Source: Mucilaginibacter straminoryzae (lineage in GTDB: Bacteria; Bacteroidota; Bacteroidia; Sphingobacteriales; Sphingobacteriaceae). Taken from it: 64,000 nucleotides of DNA. The stretch covers positions 1 through 64,000 of the forward strand of contig NZ_JALJEJ010000011.1 of NCBI RefSeq assembly GCF_022953055.1, written 5' to 3'. The stretch's first letter is position 1, and every line of letters starts with the position of its first letter. The position numbers and the translations under genes were made by a program. The notes under the pieces were generated by a model, which saw only the letters and a program-made list of their open reading frames with translations, ran no database searches and was not told the DNA's origin. Shown one piece after another: positions 18,077 to 27,747 of this stretch.

Positions 18077-18147
18077 GTCTTTAGTTTAGAACGATTATAA
18101 ATTAGACATTACTGTCATTACTTTGTCAGCGATACTGTAATAAATTT

Positions 18148-18155
18148 TACTTTTG
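18148..18155 (+). promoter_or_regulatory. -7 promoter element (TACTTTTG) of the respiratory operon
   Basis: TACTTTTG fits TAnnTTTG. An upstream TTTG (18122-18125) is 22 bases away, slightly longer than the usual 19. The leader to actA is about 80 bases. Confidence 0.5.
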
Positions 18156-18239
18156 TGGACTGTAAAAAAGGGTGGTGAACGCACATTCGCAGCCTTTTTA
18201 CAATAAATTACAAAAAACTATCAAGCACAAATACACTGT

Positions 18240-19508
18240 ATGAGAAATATCTCATTGATTTTTAAACAATTTTCCAGGGCGGTTTTACTGGTTGCCGGTT
18301 TTGCAGCTATGGGTTTTTCGGCTCATGCGCAAGCGGATGCGGCGAAGGGTGAGGCCTTGTTTAAAGCCAACTGTACAGCCTGTCACAAGATTGATCAGCG
18401 TATGACTGGTCCGGCTTTAGGTCCGACCATTTCATCTGAAACTGACGACAAGTGGTTAACCAAATGGATTCAGAACAACCAGGCGTTAATCGCAGCAAAA
18501 GATCCTAAAGCATTAAAGATCTACAACGAGTACAACCAGGCGGGCATGAACGTGTTCACCAACCTGAGCGACGGCGATGTAGCAAACATTATTGCTTACG
18601 TTCGTGAAGACTGGAAAAAAATGCAGGCAACCCCTGCACCTGGCGCAGCTACTAACGGCGCTGCTACAGAAAGCGGTCCGAGCAATGTCGTAATCTTCGG
18701 TCTGATCGGCGTTATCGTTATCGCGCTAATCGTTATCCTGGTGTTAAACAGGGCTATCGGTACCTTAGAGAAGATATTAATCAAGAAACAAGCAGAGCCG
18801 GTTGTTGAAGAGGAAGAAGTTGAAGCAGAGCCGGTTGATCGTTTTGCATTTGTAAAACGTGTTGCCAAAAACAAGAAGCTGGTATTCTTTATCATACTGT
18901 GCGGTACGATAGCGTTAGGCAGCTTAAGCTGGGTAACGATGTGGAACACCAACGTTCACCAGGGTTATCAGCCTGCGCAACCGATCAAGTATTCGCACGA
19001 ATTACACGCAGGTGTAATGAAGATCAACTGTCAGTACTGTCACGTTGCAGCATACAAAGGCAAAAATGCTTCTATTCCATCTTTGAACATTTGTATGAAC
19101 TGTCACAAAGTGGTTAAAACCGAATCGCCAGAGATCCACAAGATCTATGACGCATTGGGTTACGATCCGCAGACACAGAAATATGACAGCACCAAAGCTA
19201 AACCAATCCAGTGGGTACGTATCCACAACCTGCCAGACTTTGCATACTTCAACCACGCACAACACGTACGTGTAGGCGGTATCGAGTGTCAGCGTTGTCA
19301 CGGTCCTATCCAGACCATGAAAGAGGTTTACCAATACTCACCATTGACAATGAAATGGTGTATCCAGTGTCACAAACGTACCGGTGTTAACGGTAAAGGC
19401 AACGCTTACTACGAAAGCATGCTGAAAGTACATGACCGCATTAAGAAAGGCGAGAAAGTTACCGAAGCTGAAATGGGCGGTTTAGAGTGCGCCAAGTGTC
19501 ACTATTAA
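18240..19508 (+). CDS. actA: alternative complex III subunit ActA, hexaheme cytochrome c
   Basis: A 422-residue exported cytochrome. A signal peptide (to about residue 30) is followed by a class I monoheme domain (CTACH at 45), membrane segments at about 150-171 and 212-234, then a multiheme domain with CxxCH at 264, 285, 350, 374 and 417: six heme c sites in all. ACIII ActA is typically pentaheme; here an extra mono-heme module is fused at the N-terminus. The complex oxidises quinol in the membrane and passes electrons to periplasmic cytochrome or directly to the oxidase. It is the first gene of the actA-F and cox run, 39 bases before actB. Confidence 0.92.
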   Translation: MRNISLIFKQFSRAVLLVAGFAAMGFSAHAQADAAKGEALFKANCTACHKIDQRMTGPALGPTISSETDDKWLTKWIQNNQALIAAKDPKALKIYNEYNQAGMNVFTNLSDGDVANIIAYVREDWKKMQATPAPGAATNGAATESGPSNVVIFGLIGVIVIALIVILVLNRAIGTLEKILIKKQAEPVVEEEEVEAEPVDRFAFVKRVAKNKKLVFFIILCGTIALGSLSWVTMWNTNVHQGYQPAQPIKYSHELHAGVMKINCQYCHVAAYKGKNASIPSLNICMNCHKVVKTESPEIHKIYDALGYDPQTQKYDSTKAKPIQWVRIHNLPDFAYFNHAQHVRVGGIECQRCHGPIQTMKEVYQYSPLTMKWCIQCHKRTGVNGKGNAYYESMLKVHDRIKKGEKVTEAEMGGLECAKCHY

Positions 19509-19547
19509 TTAATTAAGAACTTAGCAATTACAGTTTATATAGCTTAA

Positions 19548-22500
19548 ATGGAAAGCAATAAAAAATACTGGAAGGGTTTAGAAGAACTGAACAAAACTCC
19601 GGAGTTTATTGAAAACAATAAAAACGAGTTTGCTGAACCTATTCCGATCGAAGATATCCTGGAAGGAGATGGCCTTAAAGCTAAGACTCCACGCCGCGAT
19701 TTCTTAAAAGCGCTTGGTTTTGGTGTGGGTGCCGTTTCTCTGGCTGCTTGTCAGAAAACGCCGGTACATAAATCATTACCATACCTGATAAAACCAGAGG
19801 AGGTAACTCCGGGCGTAGCTAACTTTTATGTTTCCAGCTACGACGGTCAGGCTATCCTGGTAAAAACACGTGAAGGCCGTCCGATCAAGATCGAGGGTAA
19901 CCCTGGCGATCTGTTTGGTAAAGGCGGTGCGTCGGCTACGGTACAGGCATCCATTCTTGATCTTTATGATTCAAGCCGCCTGAAAAACCCGATGCAGGAC
20001 GGTGGCGAAACCGGATGGCAGCAGGTTGATGCTTACATCAAAGGACAATTAACTGCTATCAAAACCGGTGGCAAAAAAATCCGTATCGTAAGCGCTACTG
20101 TTAACAGCCCATCAACACAAGCGGTTATTGCAGATTTTGTTACTGCTTACCCAACTACAAAGCACATTAATTATGATGCCGTTTCTTATACCGGTATCAT
20201 CCAGGCTAATCAAAACAGCTTCGGTAAAGCGGTATTGCCTCACTACAATTTTGATGCTGCCGACGTTATCGTAAGCTTCGGCGCCGATTTCTTAGGTACC
20301 TGGATCTCTAATACCGAATTCAACCGCCAGTATGCGTCACGCCGTGCGGCAAAAGCATTAGAGGCTGGTAAAATGTCGCGTCATATTCAGTTCGAAAGCG
20401 GCATGAGCCTAACCGGTACTAACGCCGATGTGCGTATGCCGATCAAGCCGTCTGAAGAAGGTATCGCGATCATTAGCTTATACAACGCATTAACCGGCAC
20501 TACTTTACCTGGTTCTAAAAAGGTAAGTGATGCCAATACAGATAAAGCCATCACCCTTGCCGCTAAAGAATTGTTAGCAGCAAAAGGCCGTGCGCTGGTA
20601 GTATCAGGCAGTAATGATGTAGCTGTTCAGGTGTTGGTAAATGCGATCAACTCTTTATTAGGCAGCTACGGTACTACTATTGATCTTGATAACCCTTCTT
20701 ACCAATATAAAGGTAACGACCAGGAGTTTGTAGATTTCATCGGTGAAATGAAACGCGGCGAAGTTGATGCCGTGTTCTTCCTGAATGCAAATCCTGCATA
20801 TGATTATTATAACGCAAATGAATTTAAAGACGCACTGAAGAAAGTTCGTTTGAAAGTTTCATTTGCACCTTATAGCGACGAAACTGCTGCATTGTGTAAC
20901 GTTGTTGCACCAAACAGCCACTTCCTGGAATCATGGGGTGACGAAAACGCAGTAGAAGGTTACTACACTATCGTTCAACCTGCGATCAATACGGTTTACA
21001 ACACCCGTCAGGCAGAGGTAAGCTTATTAACCTGGGCAGATGCTCCGGTGAAAGACTACTACACTTATGTTCGCAATAACTGGAACACTAATATCCTTTC
21101 TAAAGCAGGTTTGTCTGGCCAGCAAGGTTGGGAGAAAGTGCTGCAAACCGGTTTTGTAAAAGCTGCTGCTAAACCGGCAACTGCCTACACTTTCGGCCGC
21201 GACCTGAATGCGGTGGTTACTACCATCCTTAGCCATAGCCAGCAATTAGCTGCTTCTGGTGATAAAAAGTTAGAGCTTCAGATTTATGTAAGTAATAACA
21301 TCCAGGACGGTAAAAAAGCAAATAACCCTTGGTTACAGGAGCTTCCTGATCCCGTAAGTAAAGTTACCTGGGATAACTACGCAGCGATGTCTATCAAGAC
21401 TGCTGAGAAATTAGGTATCCAGGAAGGCGATTATATCAATATCAAATCTGGTAACTATACGATCGAGCTTCCGGTATTGCTTCAGCCTGGTCAGGCACAG
21501 GGCACTATCTCTGTAGCTTTAGGTTATGGCCGTACCAAAGCCGGTAAAGTAGGCGATAACGTAGGTAAGAATGCTTATCCGTTCTTAGCCCTGCGTAACG
21601 GAACTTTACAAGGTACTACTGTAGTAGATATTGAAAAGACCAGCACTTTACGATACGTATTTGCGCAAACCCAAACCCATAATTCATACGAAGGCCGTCC
21701 GATTATTCACGAAGGTACTTTAGTTGAATACAAAAAGAACCCTGCGGCTATCGTAGGTAAAAAAGAGGGTAAAGAGGATTACAGCCTTTGGGACGAGTAC
21801 GAACGTCCGCAGTATAACTGGGTAATGGCGATCGACCTGAACGCTTGTACCGGTTGTGGCGCTTGTATCGTTGCTTGTAACGCAGAGAACAACGTGCCGG
21901 TAGTAGGCCGCGAAGAGGTTCGTAACCGTCGCGAAATGCACTGGATCCGTATCGACCGTTACTACAGTTTCAATGGCGGTGGCAGCGAGCCGGTAACCAA
22001 AGAGAAAGAGATCAACAAACTGGCAGATCTTGACCACGTATCGGTTGTTCACCAGCCAATGCTTTGTCAGCACTGTGACCACGCACCTTGTGAAACGGTA
22101 TGTCCGGTATTGGCAACTACACACTCGTCTGAAGGTTTAAACCAGATGACTTACAACCGTTGTGTTGGTACCCGTTACTGCGCAAACAACTGTCCGTACA
22201 AAGTGCGTCGTTTCAACTGGTTCAACTACTGGAACGATTCACGTTTCGAAAACTACATGCAAAATGAGTACACAGAACTGGTGTTGAACCCGGATGTTGC
22301 TACCCGTTTCCGCGGTGTAATGGAGAAATGTTCTATGTGTGTTCAGCGTATCCAGGCTGGTAAGCTGAAAGCTAAAATGGAAAAACGTCCGCTTCAGGAT
22401 GGCGAGATTAAAGTTGCTTGTCAGCAAACTTGTCCAACCAATGCGATTGTATTCGGTAACGCAAATGATCCGAATTCTGAAGTTTCAAAAGCATTGAAGA

Positions 22501-22595
22501 GCGAACGTACATACTACGTACTGGAAGAATTGAATACCAAACCAGGTATCGGCTACCAGGCAAAAATTAGAAATACAACTGAAATAGGCGCTTAA
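19548..22595 (+). CDS. actB: alternative complex III subunit ActB, Fe-S/molybdopterin-like
   Basis: A 1015-residue fusion of a molybdopterin-oxidoreductase-like domain (which in ACIII holds no cofactor) and a ferredoxin-like domain. A twin-arginine-like RRDFLKALG (Arg49-50) precedes a lipobox LAAC (Cys68), suggesting a folded, lipid-anchored periplasmic protein. The C-terminal part, from about 765, has the cluster motifs CTGCGACIVAC, CQHCDHAPCETVC, CANNCPY and CSMC...CQQTCPTNAI, expected to hold three 4Fe-4S and one 3Fe-4S clusters. These wire electrons from the ActC quinol site to the ActA hemes. Gaps of 39 and 21 bases tie it to actA and actC. Confidence 0.93.
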   Translation: MESNKKYWKGLEELNKTPEFIENNKNEFAEPIPIEDILEGDGLKAKTPRRDFLKALGFGVGAVSLAACQKTPVHKSLPYLIKPEEVTPGVANFYVSSYDGQAILVKTREGRPIKIEGNPGDLFGKGGASATVQASILDLYDSSRLKNPMQDGGETGWQQVDAYIKGQLTAIKTGGKKIRIVSATVNSPSTQAVIADFVTAYPTTKHINYDAVSYTGIIQANQNSFGKAVLPHYNFDAADVIVSFGADFLGTWISNTEFNRQYASRRAAKALEAGKMSRHIQFESGMSLTGTNADVRMPIKPSEEGIAIISLYNALTGTTLPGSKKVSDANTDKAITLAAKELLAAKGRALVVSGSNDVAVQVLVNAINSLLGSYGTTIDLDNPSYQYKGNDQEFVDFIGEMKRGEVDAVFFLNANPAYDYYNANEFKDALKKVRLKVSFAPYSDETAALCNVVAPNSHFLESWGDENAVEGYYTIVQPAINTVYNTRQAEVSLLTWADAPVKDYYTYVRNNWNTNILSKAGLSGQQGWEKVLQTGFVKAAAKPATAYTFGRDLNAVVTTILSHSQQLAASGDKKLELQIYVSNNIQDGKKANNPWLQELPDPVSKVTWDNYAAMSIKTAEKLGIQEGDYINIKSGNYTIELPVLLQPGQAQGTISVALGYGRTKAGKVGDNVGKNAYPFLALRNGTLQGTTVVDIEKTSTLRYVFAQTQTHNSYEGRPIIHEGTLVEYKKNPAAIVGKKEGKEDYSLWDEYERPQYNWVMAIDLNACTGCGACIVACNAENNVPVVGREEVRNRREMHWIRIDRYYSFNGGGSEPVTKEKEINKLADLDHVSVVHQPMLCQHCDHAPCETVCPVLATTHSSEGLNQMTYNRCVGTRYCANNCPYKVRRFNWFNYWNDSRFENYMQNEYTELVLNPDVATRFRGVMEKCSMCVQRIQAGKLKAKMEKRPLQDGEIKVACQQTCPTNAIVFGNANDPNSEVSKALKSERTYYVLEELNTKPGIGYQAKIRNTTEIGA

Positions 22596-22616
22596 TTATA
22601 CAACAGAGATTAATAT

Positions 22617-24089
22617 ATGGCATCTCATAGCGAATCGATAATCAGGGAACCGTTAATTACGGGCAAAAACATCACTTATGCCCAAATCACTAACGATGTA
22701 TTGTTCCCGGTTGAAAATAAACCCAATAAAGCCTGGTGGATAGGTTTTACACTGGCCTCTTTAGGCGCCATGCTTTGGGTGTTTGCCATCAGCTGGACCT
22801 TCTGGTTCGGTATCGGCGAATGGGGATTGAACAAAACAGTGGGCTGGGCCTGGGACATCACCGGTTTCGTGTGGTGGGTAGGTATCGGTCACGCCGGAAC
22901 ACTGATCTCGGCGGTATTGTTACTGTTCCGTCAGAACTGGCGTAACTCCATTAACCGTTCGGCTGAGGCGATGACCATCTTTGCGGTAATTTGTGCGGCC
23001 ACTTACATCTTCGGTCACATGGGCCGCCCTTGGTTAGCTTACTGGACACTTCCGCTTCCGAACCAATATGGTTCACTGTGGGTTGACTGGAACTCGGCGC
23101 TGATGATGGACGTATTTGCGATCTCGACATACTTCTCTGTATCATTAGTATTCTGGTACACCGGTTTATTGCCCGATATCGCTTCTATCCGTGACCGCGC
23201 TACCGGCCTTCGCCGTCGCATTTATTCGATCTTCTCTTTCGGATGGACCGGTTCGGTAAAAACCTGGCAGCGTTTCGAAACCGTGTCATTAATCCTGGCC
23301 GGTATCTCAACACCACTGGTACTTTCGGTACACACCATCGTATCCTTTGACTTTGCTACGTCGCTGGAACCAGGATGGCACACTACCATCTTCCCGCCTT
23401 ACTTCGTTGCGGGTGCGATCTTCTCTGGTTTCGCCATGGTGCAAACCCTGTTGCTGATCGCTCGTAAAGTGTTAGGCCTGGAGAACTATATCACTATGTT
23501 CCACATCGAATCGATGAACAAGATCATCATCCTGACAGGTTCTATCGTAGGTGTGGCTTACTTAACAGAGTTCTTTATTGCATGGTACTCACAATCAGAG
23601 TATGAGCAGTATGCCTTCATTAACCGTTCAACCGGACCATACTGGTGGGCTTACTGGAGCATGATGACCTGTAACGTAATCACTCCGCAGTTGATGTGGT
23701 TCAAAAAGATCCGTACCAGCATCCCTGCTTCATGGGTGTTATCTATCATCGTGAACATTGGTATGTGGTTCGAGCGTTTCGTAATTATCGTAACCTCTCT
23801 GCACCGCGACTTCTTACCATCAAGCTGGGTGATGTTCTATCCAACCTGGGTTGACGTAAGTATCTTCATCGGTTCTATCGGGGTGTTCTTTACCATGTTC
23901 CTGCTGTTCTTGCGCGTATTGCCTTCTGTTGCTATGGCAGAGGTGAAATTACTGCTGAAGAGCTCAAGTGAACAGGCTAAGAAAAAACTGATCGAACACG
24001 GTCACCTGGATAAAGAGCAGGTAGAGTTTTATAAAGAATCATTAACAAAATACGACAGCGTTGAGCTTGCCGACTACGATAAAGCATAA
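22617..24089 (+). CDS. actC: alternative complex III subunit ActC (NrfD-like)
   Basis: A 490-residue integral membrane protein of the NrfD/PsrC family with about ten hydrophobic helices. In ACIII it forms the quinol-binding site next to the ActB clusters and may take part in proton translocation. It binds no heme. It lies between actB and actD, 3 bases before actD, consistent with one transcript. Typical length for the family in Bacteroidota is near 450-490. Confidence 0.93.
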   Translation: MASHSESIIREPLITGKNITYAQITNDVLFPVENKPNKAWWIGFTLASLGAMLWVFAISWTFWFGIGEWGLNKTVGWAWDITGFVWWVGIGHAGTLISAVLLLFRQNWRNSINRSAEAMTIFAVICAATYIFGHMGRPWLAYWTLPLPNQYGSLWVDWNSALMMDVFAISTYFSVSLVFWYTGLLPDIASIRDRATGLRRRIYSIFSFGWTGSVKTWQRFETVSLILAGISTPLVLSVHTIVSFDFATSLEPGWHTTIFPPYFVAGAIFSGFAMVQTLLLIARKVLGLENYITMFHIESMNKIIILTGSIVGVAYLTEFFIAWYSQSEYEQYAFINRSTGPYWWAYWSMMTCNVITPQLMWFKKIRTSIPASWVLSIIVNIGMWFERFVIIVTSLHRDFLPSSWVMFYPTWVDVSIFIGSIGVFFTMFLLFLRVLPSVAMAEVKLLLKSSSEQAKKKLIEHGHLDKEQVEFYKESLTKYDSVELADYDKA

Positions 24090-24092
24090 ACC

Positions 24093-24629
24093 ATGAGCAG
24101 CACTAAAATGATATTGGGTCTGTTTGACGACCCGGATGAAATGATGCATGGGATCGATCAACTGCAGAAAAACAGTGTTCCGATCTATGATGTGTACACC
24201 CCGATGCCTATTCACGGTATAGAGGCTAAACTTGGCATCAAGGATTCTCGCCTGGGTTATGCAGCGTTTTGCTTTGGCTGTCTGGGCGGTTCGGTAATCT
24301 TCAGCATCGTGTATTATACTTTGGTACATGACTGGCCGATGAACATCGGTGGTAAACCAAATTTCCCGATGCCTAACTTTGTACCGTTCACCTTCGAATG
24401 GACCATCCTTTGGACCGCTTTCGGTATGGTGGCTACCTTTTTCTTCGCAACGCATTTGTTCCCGGGCCGCGCTCCACGCGTAATGGACCTGCGTGCAACT
24501 GACGACAGATTTGTAATTGCGATAGATGCAAAAGGCAACGTGCCTCATGAAGATATCACCAGAATACTACAGGACGCTGGTGCAGTAGAAATTAAGCATA
24601 ACGACAGAAAATATGTTAGCTATGAGTAA
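24093..24629 (+). CDS. actD: alternative complex III subunit ActD (DUF3341)
   Basis: A 178-residue protein with a soluble N-terminal domain (residues 1-50), two membrane helices (about 52-75 and 102-125) and a short C-terminal domain. This is the DUF3341 layout of ActD, a structural subunit that caps the complex on the cytoplasmic side. Its 3' end overlaps the start region of actE, so the two genes are coupled. Confidence 0.92.
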   Translation: MSSTKMILGLFDDPDEMMHGIDQLQKNSVPIYDVYTPMPIHGIEAKLGIKDSRLGYAAFCFGCLGGSVIFSIVYYTLVHDWPMNIGGKPNFPMPNFVPFTFEWTILWTAFGMVATFFFATHLFPGRAPRVMDLRATDDRFVIAIDAKGNVPHEDITRILQDAGAVEIKHNDRKYVSYE

Positions 24630-25197
24630 ATATAAACTATTGGGTGCAACCGCTTTAGCCATCGTTACAGCGGTGGTGGCAACGTCTTGCAAAGACAAGC
24701 AAAGCACAGGCTGGCAGTACGCCCCCAATATGTATGAACATATTGCTTTTGAGTACGATCAGAAGAACCCTAATTTTAAAGACGGCAAAACAGCGCAGGT
24801 GCCTCCTGCCGGTACTATTCCGGTTGGTTTCACCCGCTTCGATTATCCTAATACCCGCGCCGGTTACGATCAGGCAAGCGCCGAGGTGAAAAACCCGCTT
24901 CCTTCTACACCAGCGAATTTTGAAGAAGGTAAAGTATTATTCCTTCACTTCTGTTCACCTTGCCACGGCGAGAACGGACAGGGAGATGGTTTGGTTACCC
25001 AGCACGGTTATCCGCCGCCGCCATCTTATTCAAAAGGACAATCATCCCGCGGTGGTGCTATGAAAGACCTTACCGACGGTAAAATTTATCATACAGTTAC
25101 TTACGGTGTAAACGCCATGGGTTCATACGCGTCGCAACTGTCGCCAGAAGAGCGTTGGAAAGTAATCATGTATGTTCACCATTTACAAACTTTATAA
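24622..25197 (+). CDS. actE: alternative complex III subunit ActE, monoheme lipoprotein
   Basis: A 191-residue lipoprotein cytochrome. The signal segment ends in VATSC, giving lipidated Cys23, and a single CSPCH heme site lies at 111-115; NAMGS about 55 residues later may supply the distal Met. In the ACIII complex ActE is the exit heme that hands electrons to the oxidase or a mobile cytochrome. The ATG at 24622 lies inside the actD stop region; an ATG at 24613 would add three residues and is equally possible. It is 12 bases before actF. Confidence 0.92.
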   Translation: MSKYKLLGATALAIVTAVVATSCKDKQSTGWQYAPNMYEHIAFEYDQKNPNFKDGKTAQVPPAGTIPVGFTRFDYPNTRAGYDQASAEVKNPLPSTPANFEEGKVLFLHFCSPCHGENGQGDGLVTQHGYPPPPSYSKGQSSRGGAMKDLTDGKIYHTVTYGVNAMGSYASQLSPEERWKVIMYVHHLQTL

Positions 25198-25209
25198 AGA
25201 ATTATTTTA

Positions 25210-26481
25210 ATGAAAACTGAATATAGTTTTAACGAACGATTCGAGTTTGCAGGTAAAGCAAAAACCTGGAGCTTAATTGCAATTGCAATTGGCATCATAG
25301 GCCTCATCATAGGCTTCCTCGATAAAAGTGAAGGTGGCATGCAACGTACTTTTAACGATCTATTGTTAGGCGGTTACTACTTTGTATGTGTATGTATCTG
25401 CGGTGTGTTCTTTATGGCATACCAGTACGCAGCACAGTCTGGCTGGTCTGTAAGCTTTTTGCGAATTCCGCAGGCTTTTGCCAAAGTATTACCGATTGCA
25501 GCTGTAGTATTTATTATTATCGTAACCGCCGGCCTCTTTACCAAACACGAAATTGTTGAAGAGGGTAAAAAGGTAATGGCGCCTTACTTATATGCACATT
25601 GGGCTACACCGGGTTTAACAGATCCGAAAAGTGAAAACTATGACGCGATCATCGCAGGTAAGTCAGCATTCCTCAACATTCCGTTCTTTTACGGTGTCGT
25701 AGTGATCTTATTGGCGCTTTATGCGTTGTTTGGCCGTATGCTGGTAAAATACTCAGAGAACGAAGATGAATTAGGAGGTATGCTGAACTATAACAAGAGC
25801 TTTAAAGCTGCACTGATCTTCTTAGTAGTTTTCGGTTTTACTTACCCGGTATTTGCATTCGATGCGATCATGTCTGTTGAGGCACACTGGTTCTCTACCA
25901 TGTTCGGCTGGTATAACCTTGCTGCTTTACACGTAGCCGGTTTGGCTGTAATTACTTTAACGGTATTACTTTTGCACCAAAGCGGTTACCTTGGTTGGGT
26001 GAATGAAAACCACATCCACGACCTTGCTAAATCAATGTTTGCTTTTTCTATTTTCTGGACTTATGTATGGTTTGCCCAGTTCTTCCTGATCTGGTATGCT
26101 AACCTTCCGGAAGAATCAGTGTATTTCTATCACAGATGGCAGCCAGAGTACAAATGGTGGTTCTGGTTAAACATCGTACTTAACTTTGTGTCGCCGTTAT
26201 TACTGTTAATGTCGCGTGATTCAAAACGTTACTATGCACGTGTGAAATTCACTTGTGTGGTACTTATTATAGGTCACTGGCTGGATTATTACCTGATGAT
26301 TATGCCTGGCACCATGCCTGAACGTAACAGCTATATTCCGTTCGGTATCCAGGATGTGCTGATCTTTGTTGGATTTGCAGGTTTATTTACTTTCCTGATG
26401 CTGCAAGCATTGAGTAAATTTAAATCACTTATTCCATCTAAGCATCCTTTTGTACAGGAAAGCCTTCATCACCACATTTAA
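25210..26481 (+). CDS. actF: alternative complex III subunit ActF (NrfD-like)
   Basis: A 423-residue membrane protein related to ActC, with about ten helices. ActC and ActF form a pseudo-symmetric membrane pair in ACIII; ActF lacks the quinol site contacts but is thought to contribute to the proton path. It follows actE by 12 bases and precedes the oxidase subunit II gene by 46 bases, so the ACIII and oxidase genes probably share a transcript. Confidence 0.92.
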   Translation: MKTEYSFNERFEFAGKAKTWSLIAIAIGIIGLIIGFLDKSEGGMQRTFNDLLLGGYYFVCVCICGVFFMAYQYAAQSGWSVSFLRIPQAFAKVLPIAAVVFIIIVTAGLFTKHEIVEEGKKVMAPYLYAHWATPGLTDPKSENYDAIIAGKSAFLNIPFFYGVVVILLALYALFGRMLVKYSENEDELGGMLNYNKSFKAALIFLVVFGFTYPVFAFDAIMSVEAHWFSTMFGWYNLAALHVAGLAVITLTVLLLHQSGYLGWVNENHIHDLAKSMFAFSIFWTYVWFAQFFLIWYANLPEESVYFYHRWQPEYKWWFWLNIVLNFVSPLLLLMSRDSKRYYARVKFTCVVLIIGHWLDYYLMIMPGTMPERNSYIPFGIQDVLIFVGFAGLFTFLMLQALSKFKSLIPSKHPFVQESLHHHI

Positions 26482-26527
26482 TTAGCTAAATTTGTAAACT
26501 AATACGAATACCAAACTGAACTATAAA

Positions 26528-27730
26528 ATGGGATTCAAAACACTTATAAAAAATAAATTTCTTACCGCGCTGTTCAGCATGCTGATGCTTTCGGGTACGG
26601 AGTTGGTAATGGCGCAGGACGCAAACAGTACCAATACCGCTACCGGTGACCAGTCTGCACAGCAAGCCGGCATGTGGACTTCTGTAAGCTATTACGTGCT
26701 GTTGTTTGTGGTTGTATGCTTTGCTGTTGCTGTAGTTGGTAAAATTCTTCGTGTATACGATCTTACCCTGCAAATGCAACGTAAGAAAGGCATCAACTGG
26801 AATAATGCCATGGCAGTTGCCTTCCTGCTGTTCCTGATTTTGGGTTTAGCAGGTGTATACTATTCTTTCAGCGTACAGGGATCAATGATTTTACCAGAAG
26901 CGGCTTCGCAACACGGTAAAACAATGGATACCATGTTCTGGACTACATTTGGCATTACTGTAGTAGTGTTTATTGCTACCCAGATTTTATTGTTCGGTTT
27001 CGTTTTCTACTACCGTAATTCTGATAAACGTAAAGGTTATTACTTGCCGCACAACAATACCATCGAAAAAGCATGGACAATCGCACCCGCAATTGTACTT
27101 ACCGTGCTGGTAGTTTTCGGTTTCTTCAGCTGGAGAAAGATCACAAACACTGTTGATGCAAAAGGCGAAACAGCATCTATTAACATCGATGTTACCGGTC
27201 ACCAGTTTGCATGGGAGATCCGTTATCCTGGGCGCGACGGTAAATTAGGTGCAAAGAACTATAAACTGATCAGCGGTACTAACGTATTAGGTCTGGATTT
27301 CAAAGACCGTAACGGTTTAGACGATTTACATGCTGATACACTGGTATTACCGGTAAATAAATCAGTAAGACTGAACATTCTTGCGCAGGACGTAATCCAT
27401 AGCGTTTACATGCCTAACTTCCGTGTACAAATGAACGCGGTACCAGGCCTGCCGACTTTTTTCAAATTCACTCCGACAATTACCACAGCTGAAATGCGCT
27501 CACGCCTTGATCAGCCTGATTTTGAATATCACCTGTACTGCAATAAAATTTGTGGTGGAAGCCACTATAATATGCAGAAGATTGTAAAGGTGGTTACCCA
27601 GGCTGAATACTATGATTGGCTGGCCCATCAAAAGCCGTATCTGAACGATCAACTGAAGAAGGAGCTTAAGATGGCCGACGCCACTGAGCAGAAGGGTGGA
27701 GAAAACAAAAGATTAGCATTAAACAATTAA
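26528..27730 (+). CDS. coxB: cytochrome c oxidase subunit II (CuA)
   Basis: A 400-residue protein. A signal-like N-terminus (to about residue 30) is followed by three hydrophobic segments and a cupredoxin domain. The CuA ligands are present: an upstream His in VIHSVYMPNF and the cluster CNKICGGSHYNM (Cys, Cys, His, Met). There is no CxxCH at the C-terminus, unlike caa3-type subunit II, so electrons must arrive from ActA/ActE or a separate cytochrome. It is longer than minimal subunit II because of the N-terminal membrane extension. It precedes the subunit I gene by 17 bases with a GAGGAG site between. Confidence 0.94.
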   Translation: MGFKTLIKNKFLTALFSMLMLSGTELVMAQDANSTNTATGDQSAQQAGMWTSVSYYVLLFVVVCFAVAVVGKILRVYDLTLQMQRKKGINWNNAMAVAFLLFLILGLAGVYYSFSVQGSMILPEAASQHGKTMDTMFWTTFGITVVVFIATQILLFGFVFYYRNSDKRKGYYLPHNNTIEKAWTIAPAIVLTVLVVFGFFSWRKITNTVDAKGETASINIDVTGHQFAWEIRYPGRDGKLGAKNYKLISGTNVLGLDFKDRNGLDDLHADTLVLPVNKSVRLNILAQDVIHSVYMPNFRVQMNAVPGLPTFFKFTPTITTAEMRSRLDQPDFEYHLYCNKICGGSHYNMQKIVKVVTQAEYYDWLAHQKPYLNDQLKKELKMADATEQKGGENKRLALNN

Positions 27731-27747
27731 TAGAGGAGTAGCCTATT